Counted from the first letter of the stretch, positions 52,518-62,599 are shown. The stretch: 64,000 nt of DNA from Cohnella ginsengisoli (GCF_029525555.1 NZ_JAPDHZ010000002.1:1773868-1837867); one strand, 5' to 3'. Made by a program: numbers and translations. Notes: a model not told the origin generated them from the sequence alone.

Positions 52518-52584
52518 ATTGTAAACGCCGGGGGAAGGCGCTTTAAGTCACAAGCGTCATGACGCGATGTGACAAATGTCATGT
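52518..52584 (-). promoter_or_regulatory. Des promoter with palindromic DesR-type site
   Basis: On the minus strand -10 TACAAT (52518-52523) and a weak -35 TTAAAG (52541-52546) with a 17-base spacer. Directly upstream, 52547-52584 holds several GTCA/TGAC half-sites centred on CGTCATGACG, with GTCAC and GTGAC at mirrored positions. In B. subtilis DesR binds just upstream of and overlapping the des -35, so position and symmetry fit. Confidence 0.7.
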
Positions 52585-52597
52585 GCTTCGGCGATCG

Positions 52598-53452
52598 TCA
52601 AGCTCTCCGGTAACGCTGGGGCGAGCTGCCCGTGATTTTGCGGAAAAGGGAATGGAAAAACTTCATGTCGGAGTAGCCCACTTCGTTCGCGGTTTCCTGC
52701 ACCGTCTTGTCCGTCGTCTTCAGCAGCTTGCAGCATTTCTCGATGCGCACGTTCTGCAGGTAGTGATTGAACGTTTGACCGGTCGCTTTCTTGAACTGGT
52801 TCTGAAAATGACCGACGCTCACGTACGCCCGGTCGGCGAACGCCTTGAGCGTAATCTTGTCGGAGTAGTGCTTCTCGATGAACAGCAGCGCCTCCTCCAC
52901 GATATCCGGCGAAAACGAGGCCGCCGGCTGCGGCGCGCGGGTCTGCACGCGGTGAAGCTGAAGCAGCATCTGCAGCAGCGTCGCGGTCACCATCCTCCGG
53001 TAGCCGGAGGACCGTTCGGTGTATTCGAGCAGCGCTTGGTTAAACAGCGTCCGGAATTGGTCGCCTTCGTCGCTGCAGCGGTACCAGTTAAGCCTGCCGG
53101 CCGGCTCGCCCGTCAGGAAATGTTGCAGCTCCGAATCCTCGGGGATCCAGCTCCGAAGCGTGCCCGACACCGACGGATCGAAGATGCAGTTCATGACGAC
53201 AAGCGGGCTGGCCGGGTCGGACGAGGACGGGCGGAAGACATGCGCCGTGCCGATCGGAAGGAGGAACAAATCGCCTTTCTGCACGGCCAGGCATTCCCCG
53301 TCCACGTAGTGGAACCCTCTGCCCTCCGTCACGAAGGCAAGCTCGATGAAGTCATGGGTATGCATCGCGGTCGCGAACGTCTCCGGCTCGCGATTCAGGA
53401 ACACTGGAAAATCCGGTTCGAAAAACGAATCGCCTTTAAGCAGAAACGCCAT
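52598..53452 (-). CDS. AraC family transcriptional regulator
   Basis: 284 residues. Cupin domain (AMHTHDFIELAFVTEGRG; CLAVQKGDLFLLPIGTAHVF) then AraC domain (ITLKAFADRAYVSVGHFQNQFKKATG; KTVQETANEVGYSDMKFFHSLFRKITG). It is divergent from the YesM kinase gene at 53661 with 208 bases between, so it may control either itself or that sugar-uptake locus. The ligand is unknown. Confidence 0.92.
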   Translation of the reverse strand: MAFLLKGDSFFEPDFPVFLNREPETFATAMHTHDFIELAFVTEGRGFHYVDGECLAVQKGDLFLLPIGTAHVFRPSSSDPASPLVVMNCIFDPSVSGTLRSWIPEDSELQHFLTGEPAGRLNWYRCSDEGDQFRTLFNQALLEYTERSSGYRRMVTATLLQMLLQLHRVQTRAPQPAASFSPDIVEEALLFIEKHYSDKITLKAFADRAYVSVGHFQNQFKKATGQTFNHYLQNVRIEKCCKLLKTTDKTVQETANEVGYSDMKFFHSLFRKITGSSPQRYRRA

Positions 53453-53660
53453 TTTGGTTCAACCTCCTGCCGTCCGAACGGTTGTCGGAACCGAATTGAA
53501 ATCGCCGCGATCCCGGCTATTCGCTATTGTAAGCGCCGATGACGGGACGGTACATGGAGGATCTCTACTTCCGTTTTTGTATAATGTCTACTTCGCTGAC
53601 GAAACGGCCGCCAAGCTGTTATGCTAGAATCGGCCCACATTCTGTCCGCGGAGTTGACTC

Positions 53661-55490
53661 ATGGCACGACTCGGAATTCGCAGCAGGCTCTTCCTGACGT
53701 ACACTCTGCTGGTCACGCTCGTCATCGCGACCTTAAGCGCTTTCTTTTATACCCAAATCTCGAACATCATCTGGGATCGCTCTCTCGAGTCGTCCCGGCA
53801 GATGCTGCAGCGCGTAGAAGCTTCGTTGAATCAGACGCTGCGGGACATGGACCGCATCTCCGCGCAGGTGATTTACAACTCCGATTTCCAATACCATTTC
53901 GACGAGGCCGATCCTTCCCACGATTCGTACGAGGCGCTTCAGCGGAAAAAAAACTTCGAGAGCATTCTGTCCACGCTGAACGGCCCTTCGTTCATCGCGG
54001 AACAGATCAACGTGTTCAATTTCAACGGCAACTTCATCTCCTACGGCCTGCAATTGTATCCGTACGAGAATATCAAGGCGCGCATCCAGCGGACGGACTG
54101 GATCCAGCCCGCGATGCAGATGGACGGCGGACGGGTGCTGAATCCGCCCCATCGCGACAGCTGGTTCCGTTCCGGGGAGCTCGTCTTCTCGCTGTCCCGG
54201 ATGTTCCCCAGCAGCGAGGTGAACTCGCCGCAGTTCGTGGAGGTGCAGCAGCGCTACGACAAACTGCAGGACGTCGTCGGGGACGCGGTGCTGCAGACGC
54301 GCAATAGCCTGTACATCGTCGACGACCAGGGGCGGCTCTTCTATCCCTACGCGGAAGACGGAAGCGCCCCCGCCTTCAACCGGGCCATCGTCTCGGCCTC
54401 GGCCTCGGACAAGTTCCAATCCGCGACCGAACTGTTGGACGGAGACGAATACGTCGTCAGCCGCCTCCGCTCCTCGGTCTACGGCCTGACCGTCGTTGCC
54501 GTCCAGCCTAAGTCGCTGCTGCTCAGCCCGGTCAACCGGCTGCGCAACGTCGCCTTGACGGTGACCGTCGCCGCGGAGATTCTGGCGCTCGCCATTGCTT
54601 ACTGGGTGGCCTCTTCGATCACCCGGCCGATCCGGACCATCCTGTGGAGCGTCAAGCGATGGGACCTGGACCGGCTCAGCCTGAACAGCGCGACGTTCAG
54701 TCCGGGCGGCTATCGCAGAGCCGCGTACGAGATCCGCGAGCTGTACGACGGCTTCTTCTCGCTCAAGTCGCGGCTGAACCAGTCGGTGGACCAGCTGCTC
54801 GAGTCCCGCCAGCGGGAGAACCTGGCGCATATGCGCGCGCTCCAGACCCAGCTGCAGCCGCATTTCATTTTCAACACGCTCAGCTCCATCGGCATTCTCG
54901 CCGAAAATGCGGGCGCCTCCCTGGCGGCATCGATGAGCTATAAGATGATGCACATGATGGAATATATCAGCCGCACGGAAGCGGAGTCCGTCGAATGGCA
55001 AGAGGAGCTGCGGTTTACGGAGATGTACCTGGAGCTGATGCAGCTGCGATATCAAGACGACTTTCGCTTCGAGATCGAGACGGACGGCGATCTGACGCAG
55101 CGGCGCGTGCCCAAGTTCTTCCTGCAGCCGATCGTGGAAAACTCGTTCGCGCACGGCTTCAAGCAGGTCTACCCGCCGTGGAGCATCCGGATCGCGGTCG
55201 CGCCCGAAGGTCCGGACGCGTGGAGCATTCGCATCGCCGACAACGGCTCGGGCTTCAGCCAGGACGCGATGGACCGCATCCAGCGGTTCCTGTCCGATCT
55301 GCGGGAAGGACGCTACCAGAAAATCGAGGAAATCGGCGCCAAGGGCATCGGTGGCATGGGGCTCGAAAATGCCCTTTCCCGCATGTATTTGCATTACGAC
55401 GGCCGGGTCGCGTTCTCCCTGCGCAATCTGGAGGAGGGCATGGAGCTCGCGATCGTCATCGGCGGCAAGGAGGAATCCGGCGATGTTTAG
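53661..55490 (+). CDS. Sensor histidine kinase, YesM type
   Basis: 609 residues, ATG after GGAG. A membrane helix at 12-32, an outer Cache-like domain of about 260 residues, a second helix (about 293-313), HAMP (SSITRPIRTILWSVKRWD), the His_kinase motif LQTQLQPHFIFNTLSSIGIL with phospho-His, and an ATPase domain (VENSFAHGF; IRIADNGSGF; GIGGMGLENALSRMYLHY). YesM kinases sense extracellular sugars or binding proteins and act with YesN regulators, here the next gene, overlapping by 8 bases. Confidence 0.93.
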   Translation: MARLGIRSRLFLTYTLLVTLVIATLSAFFYTQISNIIWDRSLESSRQMLQRVEASLNQTLRDMDRISAQVIYNSDFQYHFDEADPSHDSYEALQRKKNFESILSTLNGPSFIAEQINVFNFNGNFISYGLQLYPYENIKARIQRTDWIQPAMQMDGGRVLNPPHRDSWFRSGELVFSLSRMFPSSEVNSPQFVEVQQRYDKLQDVVGDAVLQTRNSLYIVDDQGRLFYPYAEDGSAPAFNRAIVSASASDKFQSATELLDGDEYVVSRLRSSVYGLTVVAVQPKSLLLSPVNRLRNVALTVTVAAEILALAIAYWVASSITRPIRTILWSVKRWDLDRLSLNSATFSPGGYRRAAYEIRELYDGFFSLKSRLNQSVDQLLESRQRENLAHMRALQTQLQPHFIFNTLSSIGILAENAGASLAASMSYKMMHMMEYISRTEAESVEWQEELRFTEMYLELMQLRYQDDFRFEIETDGDLTQRRVPKFFLQPIVENSFAHGFKQVYPPWSIRIAVAPEGPDAWSIRIADNGSGFSQDAMDRIQRFLSDLREGRYQKIEEIGAKGIGGMGLENALSRMYLHYDGRVAFSLRNLEEGMELAIVIGGKEESGDV

Positions 55491-57007
55491 AGTGATGATC
55501 GCGGAAGACGAGCCGCTGCTGCGGCGAAGCATCGTGGAGAAAATCGGGGCGATCGATCCCGACTTCAAAGTAGCGGGCGAGTACGAGAACGGGGAGTACG
55601 CGATGCTGGAGGTGGAGCTGATCAAGCCCCACGTCCTGCTGACCGACATTTACATGCCCGTGATGGACGGCTTGTCGCTGATCCGCCACGTGAAGGATAC
55701 GTCGCCTTCGACCGTGTGCGCGATTTTGACCGGATACCGGGACTTCGACTATGCCTGGCAATCGATGGAGATGGGCGTGACGGACTTCCTGCTGAAGCCG
55801 CCGACGGTGGAAAATCTCTCGAAGTTCCTGAAGGACGCGAAAGAAAAGCTCTGGAAAAACCAGTCGCTGATGGAAGGGGAGCTGCTCCGGCAATGGGCGT
55901 TCGGCAAGCCCGAGGACAAGCTGAGCTCCGCCGATTCCCGCCGAATGGCCCAGGAGTTCTTCTACCATTCGGGTTATATCGCGCTGCTCGGCTGGGTGCC
56001 TCCGCTTCGCGAGCAGACAGCGGGCGCCTTCCCCGGCGAGGCCCGGTTCCCCTCCCTCCTGGAGGAAGGGGAAAAGCGCTACGCCGTTCCGACGCCCGCG
56101 GGCAACCAGTGGCTCGCCGTCATCGGCGTCCACGACCTGGGCCCGGCGCGGGTTCGCCGGCTGCTGGACGCGGCGGCATTAGCCGCTGGCGCCGGACCGG
56201 TCTGCCTGACGGCGACGACGGTCGCGAAGCCGGAGAGCGAGCTGTCCGCCGCCGTCGGCAAGCTGCTGCGGGCGGCTTCCTACGGCTTTCCCCCTCGAAG
56301 GCGCCAGAACTTGGGCGCTTCGGCCCGAAGAACTGTCGTTCGAGAAAAAAATGCTGCCGGTTCCCGGTTCCTTCGATGCAGAATTCGTCAGTCTGCTCGC
56401 CAAGCAGAAAAAATCGGAGCTACTCAAGAAGCTCGGCTTGCTGTTCCAATCGGAGAGCTGGCGCGCAGGCACCCGCGAGCAATGGTTCATGACGCTGTCC
56501 TATCTCATGAACGGATGGATCTTGCACCCGACGCCCTTCTCGGTCAAGGCGGGCAGAACCCATTGGAACCACGAGCTGGAGGAGACGGTCTGGCAGGCCG
56601 AGGATGCCGAAGGGCTGAAGCAATCCCTGCTGGAGTACTTCGCGTCGCTGTTCGACTTCGAAGGGGACGAAGAGTCCGAAGCGTCCTGGATCGAAGACGT
56701 GAAGGACTACCTCGACGCCCGCTACATGGACAACGTCAGCCTGACCGATCTGGCCGACCGGTTCGGCCTGAATCCGTCTTATCTGGGCAGGATGTTCAAG
56801 CGCAAATACCGGTACAGCCCGATCGACTATTTGATCCACATCCGGCTGGAGAAGGCCAAAGACCTCATCCGGGAGCGGCCGCGCCTGCTGTTCAAGGACA
56901 TCGCGGAGATGGTCGGCTACGGCGACCCTTTCTATTTCAGCAAGCTGTTCAAGCAATGGACGGGGCAGACGCCGAGGGAGTATAAGAAGTCGAAGCCGGC
57001 TGAGTGA
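55483..57007 (+). CDS. Response regulator, YesN type (REC plus AraC domain; one frameshift)
   Basis: About 508 residues. REC domain at 1-120 (IAEDEP, phospho-Asp in LLTDIYMPVMDGL, Lys in FLLKPPTVEN), a long middle region and a C-terminal AraC domain (VSLTDLADRFGLNPSYLGRMFKRKYRYSP; LLFKDIAEMVGYGDPFYFSKLFKQWTG). One C is extra in C5 (56290-56294): SYGFP should continue LEGARTWALRPEELSFEKKMLP. It probably activates the ABC transporter operon just downstream. Confidence 0.88.
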
Positions 57008-57109
57008 TATCGCCCTATAAATCGATGCAGATCGCCCCCCGACGAAAGGGAAACCGCTTTCTATAATGGCATTGTACCTGACTTTCGACAACTTATAGGG
57101 GGATGTGCA

Positions 57110-58498
57110 ATGGCAAGCAAAAAACCAGGACTGTTGATTCTGACGGCGGCAATGATGATGACCGCGCTCTCGGCATGCGGCGGCTCCAACAACGACTCCT
57201 CGTCTTCTCCTTCGTCCGCGGCTTCGGGCAGCGAATCGGCCTCGGCTTCGGCACCCGCCGCTTCTTCGCAAGCGGCCCCGTCCGAGACGGCCAAGCCGGA
57301 TCCGGTCACGCTGACATTCACCACGATGGCCAACGGCGACGCGGAAGCGCAAGCGTTCAAGGAAATTTTCGAAAACTTCGAGAAGGCGACGGGCAACAAG
57401 GTCGATCTGCAAATTCTGCCCGACGTGGCCCAATACGAGAACATCATCAAGACGCGGTTCGCGACCCAGGACGCGCCGGACATCTTCTACTTCTTCGCGG
57501 GACCGAACGAATACCACAACATGCAGGCCGAAAAGAACCTCGTGGAAATGACTTCCGAGAGCTACGTCGGCAACCTCACCTCCGCCGTGAAGGATTTCTA
57601 CACGGTCGACGGCAAAATCTACGGCGTGCCGTGGGGAACGTTCAACGCGATGGGCGTCCTCTACAACAAGAAGGTGTACGAAGCGAACGGCCTGTCGATC
57701 CCGAAGACGTACGCCGAGCTGCTTGGTAACGCCGAGAAGCTCAAGAACGCGGGTATCACGCCGTTCTATGAAGCGGTCAAGACCGGCTGGCCGACGCAGA
57801 TCTTCCCGCTGGCGGCCTTCCAGACGTTCGTCCTGCCGACGATCGGCGGCCAGGACGGCATCCAGCAGCTGAAGGAGAACAAGCTGCGGCTGAAGGACAT
57901 TCCCGAGCTGAAGAAAGTGTTCGAACGCCAATACGATCTCAAGAAAAAAGGCTATTACAACAAGGATCTGCTGGCCGGCACCTACGAGAACCAGCAGGAA
58001 GCGCTCGCCACCGGCACGGCCGCCATGGCCTTCCAGGCCGACTGGATGCTGCCGGAGATCTCCAAGCGGTTCGCGGACAAAGTGAACGACATCGGATTTT
58101 TCCCGCTGCCGTCCGACACGGACGAAGGCACGGTATCCTTGTATCCGCCGAAGCAAATCTTCGTGACGAAGACTTCGCCGCGCGCAGAAGCCGCGACGGA
58201 GCTCGCCCGCTTCATGACGACGTCCGAATCGCTCGCGATCTGGCACAAGCACAATCCGGGCATCCCGGTGTATAACGGCGTGGAAGCGACGCTGTTCCCG
58301 GCGCAGGACGACATCTACAAGTACATTCAAGCCGGCAAAGGCATCGTGCAAATCCAACTCCAGCTGCAAGCCGGATTTTTCGACTTCGACAAGATCACCC
58401 AGGAGCTCGTCGCCAAGGGCGACGCCGACAAAGCGGTCAACCAAATGGACAAAAACTACCTCCAGGACGGCAAAAACAAGAAGATACCGGGATTCTGA
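57110..58498 (+). CDS. Sugar ABC transporter binding lipoprotein (family 1)
   Basis: 462 residues. Signal peptide with lipobox ALSACGG and a Ser/Ala-rich linker to about residue 60, then a periplasmic-binding-type domain (TLTFTTMANGDAEAQAFKEI; ILPDVAQYENIIKTRFATQD; YGVPWGTFNAMGVLYNKK; AMAFQADWMLPEI). It differs clearly from the LplA-type protein at 14312 and belongs with the MalFG-like permeases that follow. A TATAAT at 57062-57067 probably serves as its -10; I see no good -35, consistent with activation by the YesN regulator. Confidence 0.92.
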   Translation: MASKKPGLLILTAAMMMTALSACGGSNNDSSSSPSSAASGSESASASAPAASSQAAPSETAKPDPVTLTFTTMANGDAEAQAFKEIFENFEKATGNKVDLQILPDVAQYENIIKTRFATQDAPDIFYFFAGPNEYHNMQAEKNLVEMTSESYVGNLTSAVKDFYTVDGKIYGVPWGTFNAMGVLYNKKVYEANGLSIPKTYAELLGNAEKLKNAGITPFYEAVKTGWPTQIFPLAAFQTFVLPTIGGQDGIQQLKENKLRLKDIPELKKVFERQYDLKKKGYYNKDLLAGTYENQQEALATGTAAMAFQADWMLPEISKRFADKVNDIGFFPLPSDTDEGTVSLYPPKQIFVTKTSPRAEAATELARFMTTSESLAIWHKHNPGIPVYNGVEATLFPAQDDIYKYIQAGKGIVQIQLQLQAGFFDFDKITQELVAKGDADKAVNQMDKNYLQDGKNKKIPGF

Positions 58499-58628
58499 TG
58501 ATCTGATCCAATCGAATGGAGCGGTCGAATTGGCTGGCACGGGGGGGATGGCTCTTGCGATCCCCCTTAATTCTCCTTACAGCCCTTAATAGCCCTTTAT
58601 AGCATCGAAGAAAGCAGGGAATGACCTT

Positions 58629-59502
58629 ATGATCAAACAGGCGAGATATCCGGTTGCCTTCATCTTCCCCGCCCTGGCGGTATACGTCGCCCTGTTCGTA
58701 TTTCCGACGGTATCCGGCTTCTACTACAGCTTTACCGACTGGAGCTCGTACAGCGACGAAGTGAACTTCATCGGCTTGGACAACTATCGGCAGCTGTTCA
58801 CCGAAGGCGTGCTCGGTACCGCCTTCGCGAACACGATGATCTACGCGGTCGCCGTCACCGTCCTGGTGAACGCCATCGGACTGCTCATGGCGCTCATGCT
58901 GAACCGCAGCGCCAAGATAACGAAGCTGTACCAAACCTCCTTCTACACGCCCGTCGTCATCGCGCCCCTCATCGTAGGCTACATTTTCACCGCGATCTAC
59001 AGTCCCGAGCAAGGCATCCTGAACCACTTCCTCCGGTTCGTCGGCCTCGACTTCATGGCGGTCGACTGGCTGAACGATTCGCGGTACGCCCTGCTGTCGA
59101 TCATCATGACCGAGGTATGGAGAAGCTCGGGCTTCGCGATGGTCATCTACCTGGCAGGCCTGAAGGCGATTCCGCGCGATCTGCTGGAGCAGGCCGGCGT
59201 AGACGGCGCGGGCGCCCTGTCCAAATTCCGCAACGTCACCTTCCCCCTGATCGCGGCGTCCTTCACGGTCAACTTTTTGCTGACGGTCATCAATTCGCTC
59301 AAGGTGTTCGAGACCGTGCTCGTGCTTACCAACGGCGGTCCCGGCTACGATACGGAAGTGTTCAACACGCTTATCTTCCGGAACTTCTCCCGGGGCAACT
59401 GGGGCTATGCGACGGCCTCAGGCTTTTTGCTCACGCTGATCGTGTCGCTCGTGGCCATCAGCTTCCTGCGGGTGCTGCGCAAAAAGGGAGGTAGAACTAT
59501 GA
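58629..59502 (+). CDS. Sugar ABC transporter permease, LacF/MalF-like
   Basis: About 290 residues. FIFPALAVYVALFVFPTVSG, LYQTSFYTPVVIAPLIVGYIF, EAA loop LLEQAGVDGAGALSKFRNVTFP and FETVLVLTNGGPGYDTEV are typical. As written the frame runs straight into the next permease with no stop. Removing one G of AAAAAGGGAGG (59481-59490) gives the common ending RKKEVEL with stop TGA 59500-59502 overlapping the next ATG. So this is almost surely two genes, not a fusion. Confidence 0.88.
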
Positions 59503-60326
59503 ACCTGACCGCGGCCAAATGGAGACGGATCGGCATCGAGGCGCTTCTGTTCTGCATGGCGCTCGTCGTCGTCGTCCCTTTTTATATGATCTTCGTGAAC
59601 GCGTTCAAGGACGTCACCGACGCGGCGCGATTTCGACTCACGCTGCCTGGGGTCTGGCATTGGGAAAACTTCCGGACGGTGTTCGCCGACGGGAAGATCT
59701 GGAGAGGCTACCTGAACAGCGCCATCATCTCGGCCGGCGCCCTCCTGATCATCAACCTGTTCGCCGCCCTCGCCTCCTACAGCATTCAACGAAACGACCG
59801 CAAGCTGACCAACTTCTTTTACTACTTCTTCATCGTCGGACTGGTCATGCCCGTCTCGCTCGTCCCGACCATCAAGCTCATGATGAACGCCGGTATCCAC
59901 AATACGTACCAGGGCATGATCCTCTACTACTCCGCCATTTTGCTTCCGTTCACGATCTTTCTGATGACCGGCTATTTGAAAAACGTGCCGCGCGAGCTCG
60001 ACGAATCCGGCATCATCGACGGCTGCGGTCCGCTGCGGCTTTTCTTCTCGATCGTGATGCCTCTTATGCAGCCCGTCATGGTGACCGGATCGCTGCTCGC
60101 CGTCATCTCCGTCTGGAACGACTTCATGGGTCCGTTCTACCTGTTGACGGACGGTTCCAAGTGGACCGTCACCGTATCGGTCTACAACTACGTCGGCAAA
60201 TACAGCTCCGACTGGCATCTCATTTTCGCCGACATTCTCGTCGTCATCTTGCCGATCCTCGCGCTCTACTTTTTGCTTCAGAAGTACATTGTCGAAGGCA
60301 TGACCGCAGGGGCGATGAAAGGATAA
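59499..60326 (+). CDS. Sugar ABC transporter permease, LacG/MalG-like
   Basis: 275 residues, ATG 59499 after GGAGG. LLFCMALVVVVPFYMIFVNAFKD at the start, EAA loop ELDESGIIDGCGPLRLFFSIVMP and the ending YFLLQKYIVEGMTAGAMKG are characteristic. Together with the gene at 58629 it forms the channel for the lipoprotein at 57110. No ATPase gene is present. Confidence 0.93.
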   Translation: MNLTAAKWRRIGIEALLFCMALVVVVPFYMIFVNAFKDVTDAARFRLTLPGVWHWENFRTVFADGKIWRGYLNSAIISAGALLIINLFAALASYSIQRNDRKLTNFFYYFFIVGLVMPVSLVPTIKLMMNAGIHNTYQGMILYYSAILLPFTIFLMTGYLKNVPRELDESGIIDGCGPLRLFFSIVMPLMQPVMVTGSLLAVISVWNDFMGPFYLLTDGSKWTVTVSVYNYVGKYSSDWHLIFADILVVILPILALYFLLQKYIVEGMTAGAMKG

Positions 60327-60364
60327 TACGATTAAATTTCGGATACCGAAGGGGTTCTTTACGC

Positions 60365-61663
60365 ATGGAAAAAGAGACTTTCGAACGCTATGAGGGGCTA
60401 TTGCGGAGATACATCGAAGAAAACGCGGACACCGCGTTAAAAGCTCCCGTGCACTACCTGAAGCATCCTTTCGTGGATCCGGGCTCCATGTACGACGGGA
60501 ACTTGTGGGACTGGGATTCGTTCTGGGCGGTCTACGCGCTGTTCAACCTGATCGACGGCACCTCGGATGCGGAGCGCCTGGACCGGTACATCCGGCACGC
60601 TCAAGGGAACGTCCGCAACTTCCTTGATTACCAGCTGGAGGACGGGTACATCCCGATGATGGTGGCGACGCTGGACCTGAACTCCGAGCTGCCCGAGCCT
60701 TATTTGATCATGAAGCGCAAAGAAGGCATCGTGATGAACATGCATAAGCCGTTTCTGTGCCAGCAGATCGCGCTGATCGGCGGCTTCGGCGGGGACTACG
60801 AATGGATCCGCGAGGACTTCGCCAAGCTGGAGAAGTACTTCGATTGCTACGACAGCGGGTACTTCAACGAAAATTGCGGGCTGTACGTCTGGGCCGACGA
60901 CATCATGATCGGGATGGACAACGATCCCGCGACATTCGGCCGGCCGCGGTACGCCACGGCCAACGTCTACTTGAACGCGTTCATGGTGTCGGAGCTGAAG
61001 GCGATGGCCGAGATCGCGGCGCGTCTCGGGATGGCGGAGCGGGCCGAGCACTATAGGGCGAAGGCCGGCGCGCTGGCGGATGCCATTCAAGCGGAGTGCT
61101 GGGACAAGCGCGACAAATTCTTTTATTCGGCGGACGCGGACATCAAGACGCGGCATTTCGACTGGTTCCACCAGGGCCTGGGCGTCTTCTGGAAGACGCT
61201 GCCGATCAAGATCCGGACGTGGACCGGCTTCATCCCGCTCTGGGCGGGCGTCGGCGACGCGTCCCAGGCGGCGTATCTGGCGGGAAGCCACTATCTGGAC
61301 AAGAATACGTTCAACAGCCCGTACGGCGTGACCACCTTGGCCCAAGACGAAAAAATGTTCGACGTCAGCGCGACCAACAATCCGTCCAACTGGCTCGGAC
61401 CGATCTGGATCGTCGCCAGCTACGTCGTGTTCCGCGGCTTGATGAACTACGGACACGTCGAAGAAGCCCGCGAGCTGTGCGAGAAAACCGTCCTGCTGCT
61501 CGGGCAGGATCTCGAGCGCACCGGAACGCTGCACGAATATTACGTGCCGAGCACCGGAGAGCCGGTCATGAACGGCGGCTTCCTGAACTGGAACCTGCTC
61601 GTGATCAACATGATCGACGAGCTGGCGGGCAAGAAGCCGATGTGCGCGTATTGGCTCGGTTGA
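60365..61663 (+). CDS. Intracellular glycosidase of the trehalase/GH63-like (alpha/alpha)6 type
   Basis: 432 residues; ATG after AAGGGG, 38 bases past the permease. YDGNLWDWDSFWAVYALF, MNMHKPFLCQQIAL, WADDIMIGMDNDPATF, NSPYGVTTLAQDEKMFD and the end segments WLGPIWIVASYVVFRGL and HEYYVPSTGEPVMNGGFLNWNLLV match alpha/alpha-toroid glycosidases of the trehalase/GH37-GH63 group. Compared with these, 432 residues is the bare catalytic domain. No signal peptide: it probably cleaves the oligosaccharide brought in by the preceding transporter. Sugar specificity is unknown. Confidence 0.82.
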   Translation: MEKETFERYEGLLRRYIEENADTALKAPVHYLKHPFVDPGSMYDGNLWDWDSFWAVYALFNLIDGTSDAERLDRYIRHAQGNVRNFLDYQLEDGYIPMMVATLDLNSELPEPYLIMKRKEGIVMNMHKPFLCQQIALIGGFGGDYEWIREDFAKLEKYFDCYDSGYFNENCGLYVWADDIMIGMDNDPATFGRPRYATANVYLNAFMVSELKAMAEIAARLGMAERAEHYRAKAGALADAIQAECWDKRDKFFYSADADIKTRHFDWFHQGLGVFWKTLPIKIRTWTGFIPLWAGVGDASQAAYLAGSHYLDKNTFNSPYGVTTLAQDEKMFDVSATNNPSNWLGPIWIVASYVVFRGLMNYGHVEEARELCEKTVLLLGQDLERTGTLHEYYVPSTGEPVMNGGFLNWNLLVINMIDELAGKKPMCAYWLG

Positions 61664-61685
61664 GAGGGTTTTTATGATGGGCTTT

Positions 61686-61721
61686 GGCGGGTGTGCGCGA
61701 CGGCGCAACACCCGCCTTTTT
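61686..61721 (+). terminator. Intrinsic terminator of the ABC transporter-glycosidase operon
   Basis: GGCGGGTGTGCGC folds on GCGCAACACCCGCC around GACG with a bulge, followed by TTTTT. Confidence 0.88.
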
Positions 61722-61769
61722 CGTCGGCGATTATGCAGTTCCTGTCGCCATAAAACGCGCTAGCCGCGA

Positions 61770-62300
61770 TTATTTCTGCTCCAGCTCTGCCTGCTTTTTA
61801 TAAAATCGCCCCTTCTCCACGTACTCTCTCACGATTCGCCGCATATCCGCCTCGTCCGCTTCGTTCACTTCGCGCAGCGGCTTGGCCGGCGAACCGACGA
61901 CCAGCGTGCGCGGCGCTACCTTCTTGCCTGGGGGCACCAGCGCGCCTGCGCCGACCATCGCGCCCTCTCCGATCTCCGCCCCGTCCAGCACGAGCGCCCC
62001 CATGCCCACCATCGCTCCGCGCCTGACGACGCAGCTGTGCAGCACCGCATTGTGCCCGACGATGACCTCGTCTTCAATAATTAGCGGCTTGCCCGGGCTC
62101 TGATGCAGCGTCGAATTGTCCTGTATGCTCGTCCGCTCGCCGATGACGGTCGGCGCGACATCGCCCCGGATCACGGCGTTGTACCAGATGCTCGTATCCT
62201 TGCCGATCTTCACGTCTCCCGTCACGACGCTGCCCGCCGCCAAGAACGCCGACTCGTGAATGTCCGGCCGCTTGCCGCCGAACGGTTGAATGGTTGCCAT
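61770..62300 (-). CDS. Gamma-carbonic anhydrase family hexapeptide-repeat protein
   Basis: 176 residues; ATG 62300 (MATIQPFGGKRPDIHESAFL) follows GGAGG by 8 bases. Left-handed beta-helix hexapeptides run from about 15 to 135; SIWYNAVIRGD, NSTLHQSPGKPLIIED, VGHNAVLHSCVV contain the three His ligands of gamma-class carbonic anhydrases (YrdA/PaaY branch). Members are metal-binding trimers, some active as carbonic anhydrase, others thioesterase- or acetyltransferase-like. A Lys-rich tail follows. Single gene. Confidence 0.92.
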   Translation of the reverse strand: MATIQPFGGKRPDIHESAFLAAGSVVTGDVKIGKDTSIWYNAVIRGDVAPTVIGERTSIQDNSTLHQSPGKPLIIEDEVIVGHNAVLHSCVVRRGAMVGMGALVLDGAEIGEGAMVGAGALVPPGKKVAPRTLVVGSPAKPLREVNEADEADMRRIVREYVEKGRFYKKQAELEQK

Positions 62301-62350
62301 AGAGGCTGCCTCCTTTAGGTGCAGATTGGGATGATTTATAATTTTACAAT

Positions 62351-62599
62351 TTACTCGCAACATTCCATTATGTATTCTAATGCTTCATTGAGGGTTTCAA
62401 AAGCTTCATCATGACCACTGAAATCAATCTCTGCAACATTTCTCCTATCGGTAACTCCTACACCCACATTAGGTACGATTTCAATTTCAAAGAAATGGTT
62501 ACCATCGTTCATGCTGACCCAATTAGCTTTGCCAGATTGGTCAAAGTAAACATTCCAATGTGAAAAGCGTTCTTCTATTAACCTTTTAATCTCATCCAT
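62351..62599 (-). CDS. Small hypothetical protein, possible orphan immunity-type gene
   Basis: 82 residues, acidic (MDEIKRLIEERFSHWNVYFD; VTDRRNVAEIDFSGHDEAFE; terminal MECCE). Starts ATG 62599 with AGGTGAT before it. I do not recognise it. The DNA is plainly AT-rich compared with its neighbours, as is the next gene, which suggests recent gain. Small acidic proteins in such places often are immunity proteins of contact-dependent or polymorphic toxins, but no toxin gene is visible here. Confidence 0.65.
   Translation of the reverse strand: MDEIKRLIEERFSHWNVYFDQSGKANWVSMNDGNHFFEIEIVPNVGVGVTDRRNVAEIDFSGHDEAFETLNEALEYIMECCE

Noticed and set aside
57008..57109. Strong sigma-A promoter for the 57110 lipoprotein gene
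   Set aside because: TATAAT is present at 57062, but nothing like TTGACA stands 16-18 bases upstream. I noted only the -10 in the gene entry.
58629..60326. Natural fusion of two ABC permeases
   Set aside because: One base change at 59486-59488 restores a normal stop/start overlap, and many equal errors occur in the window.
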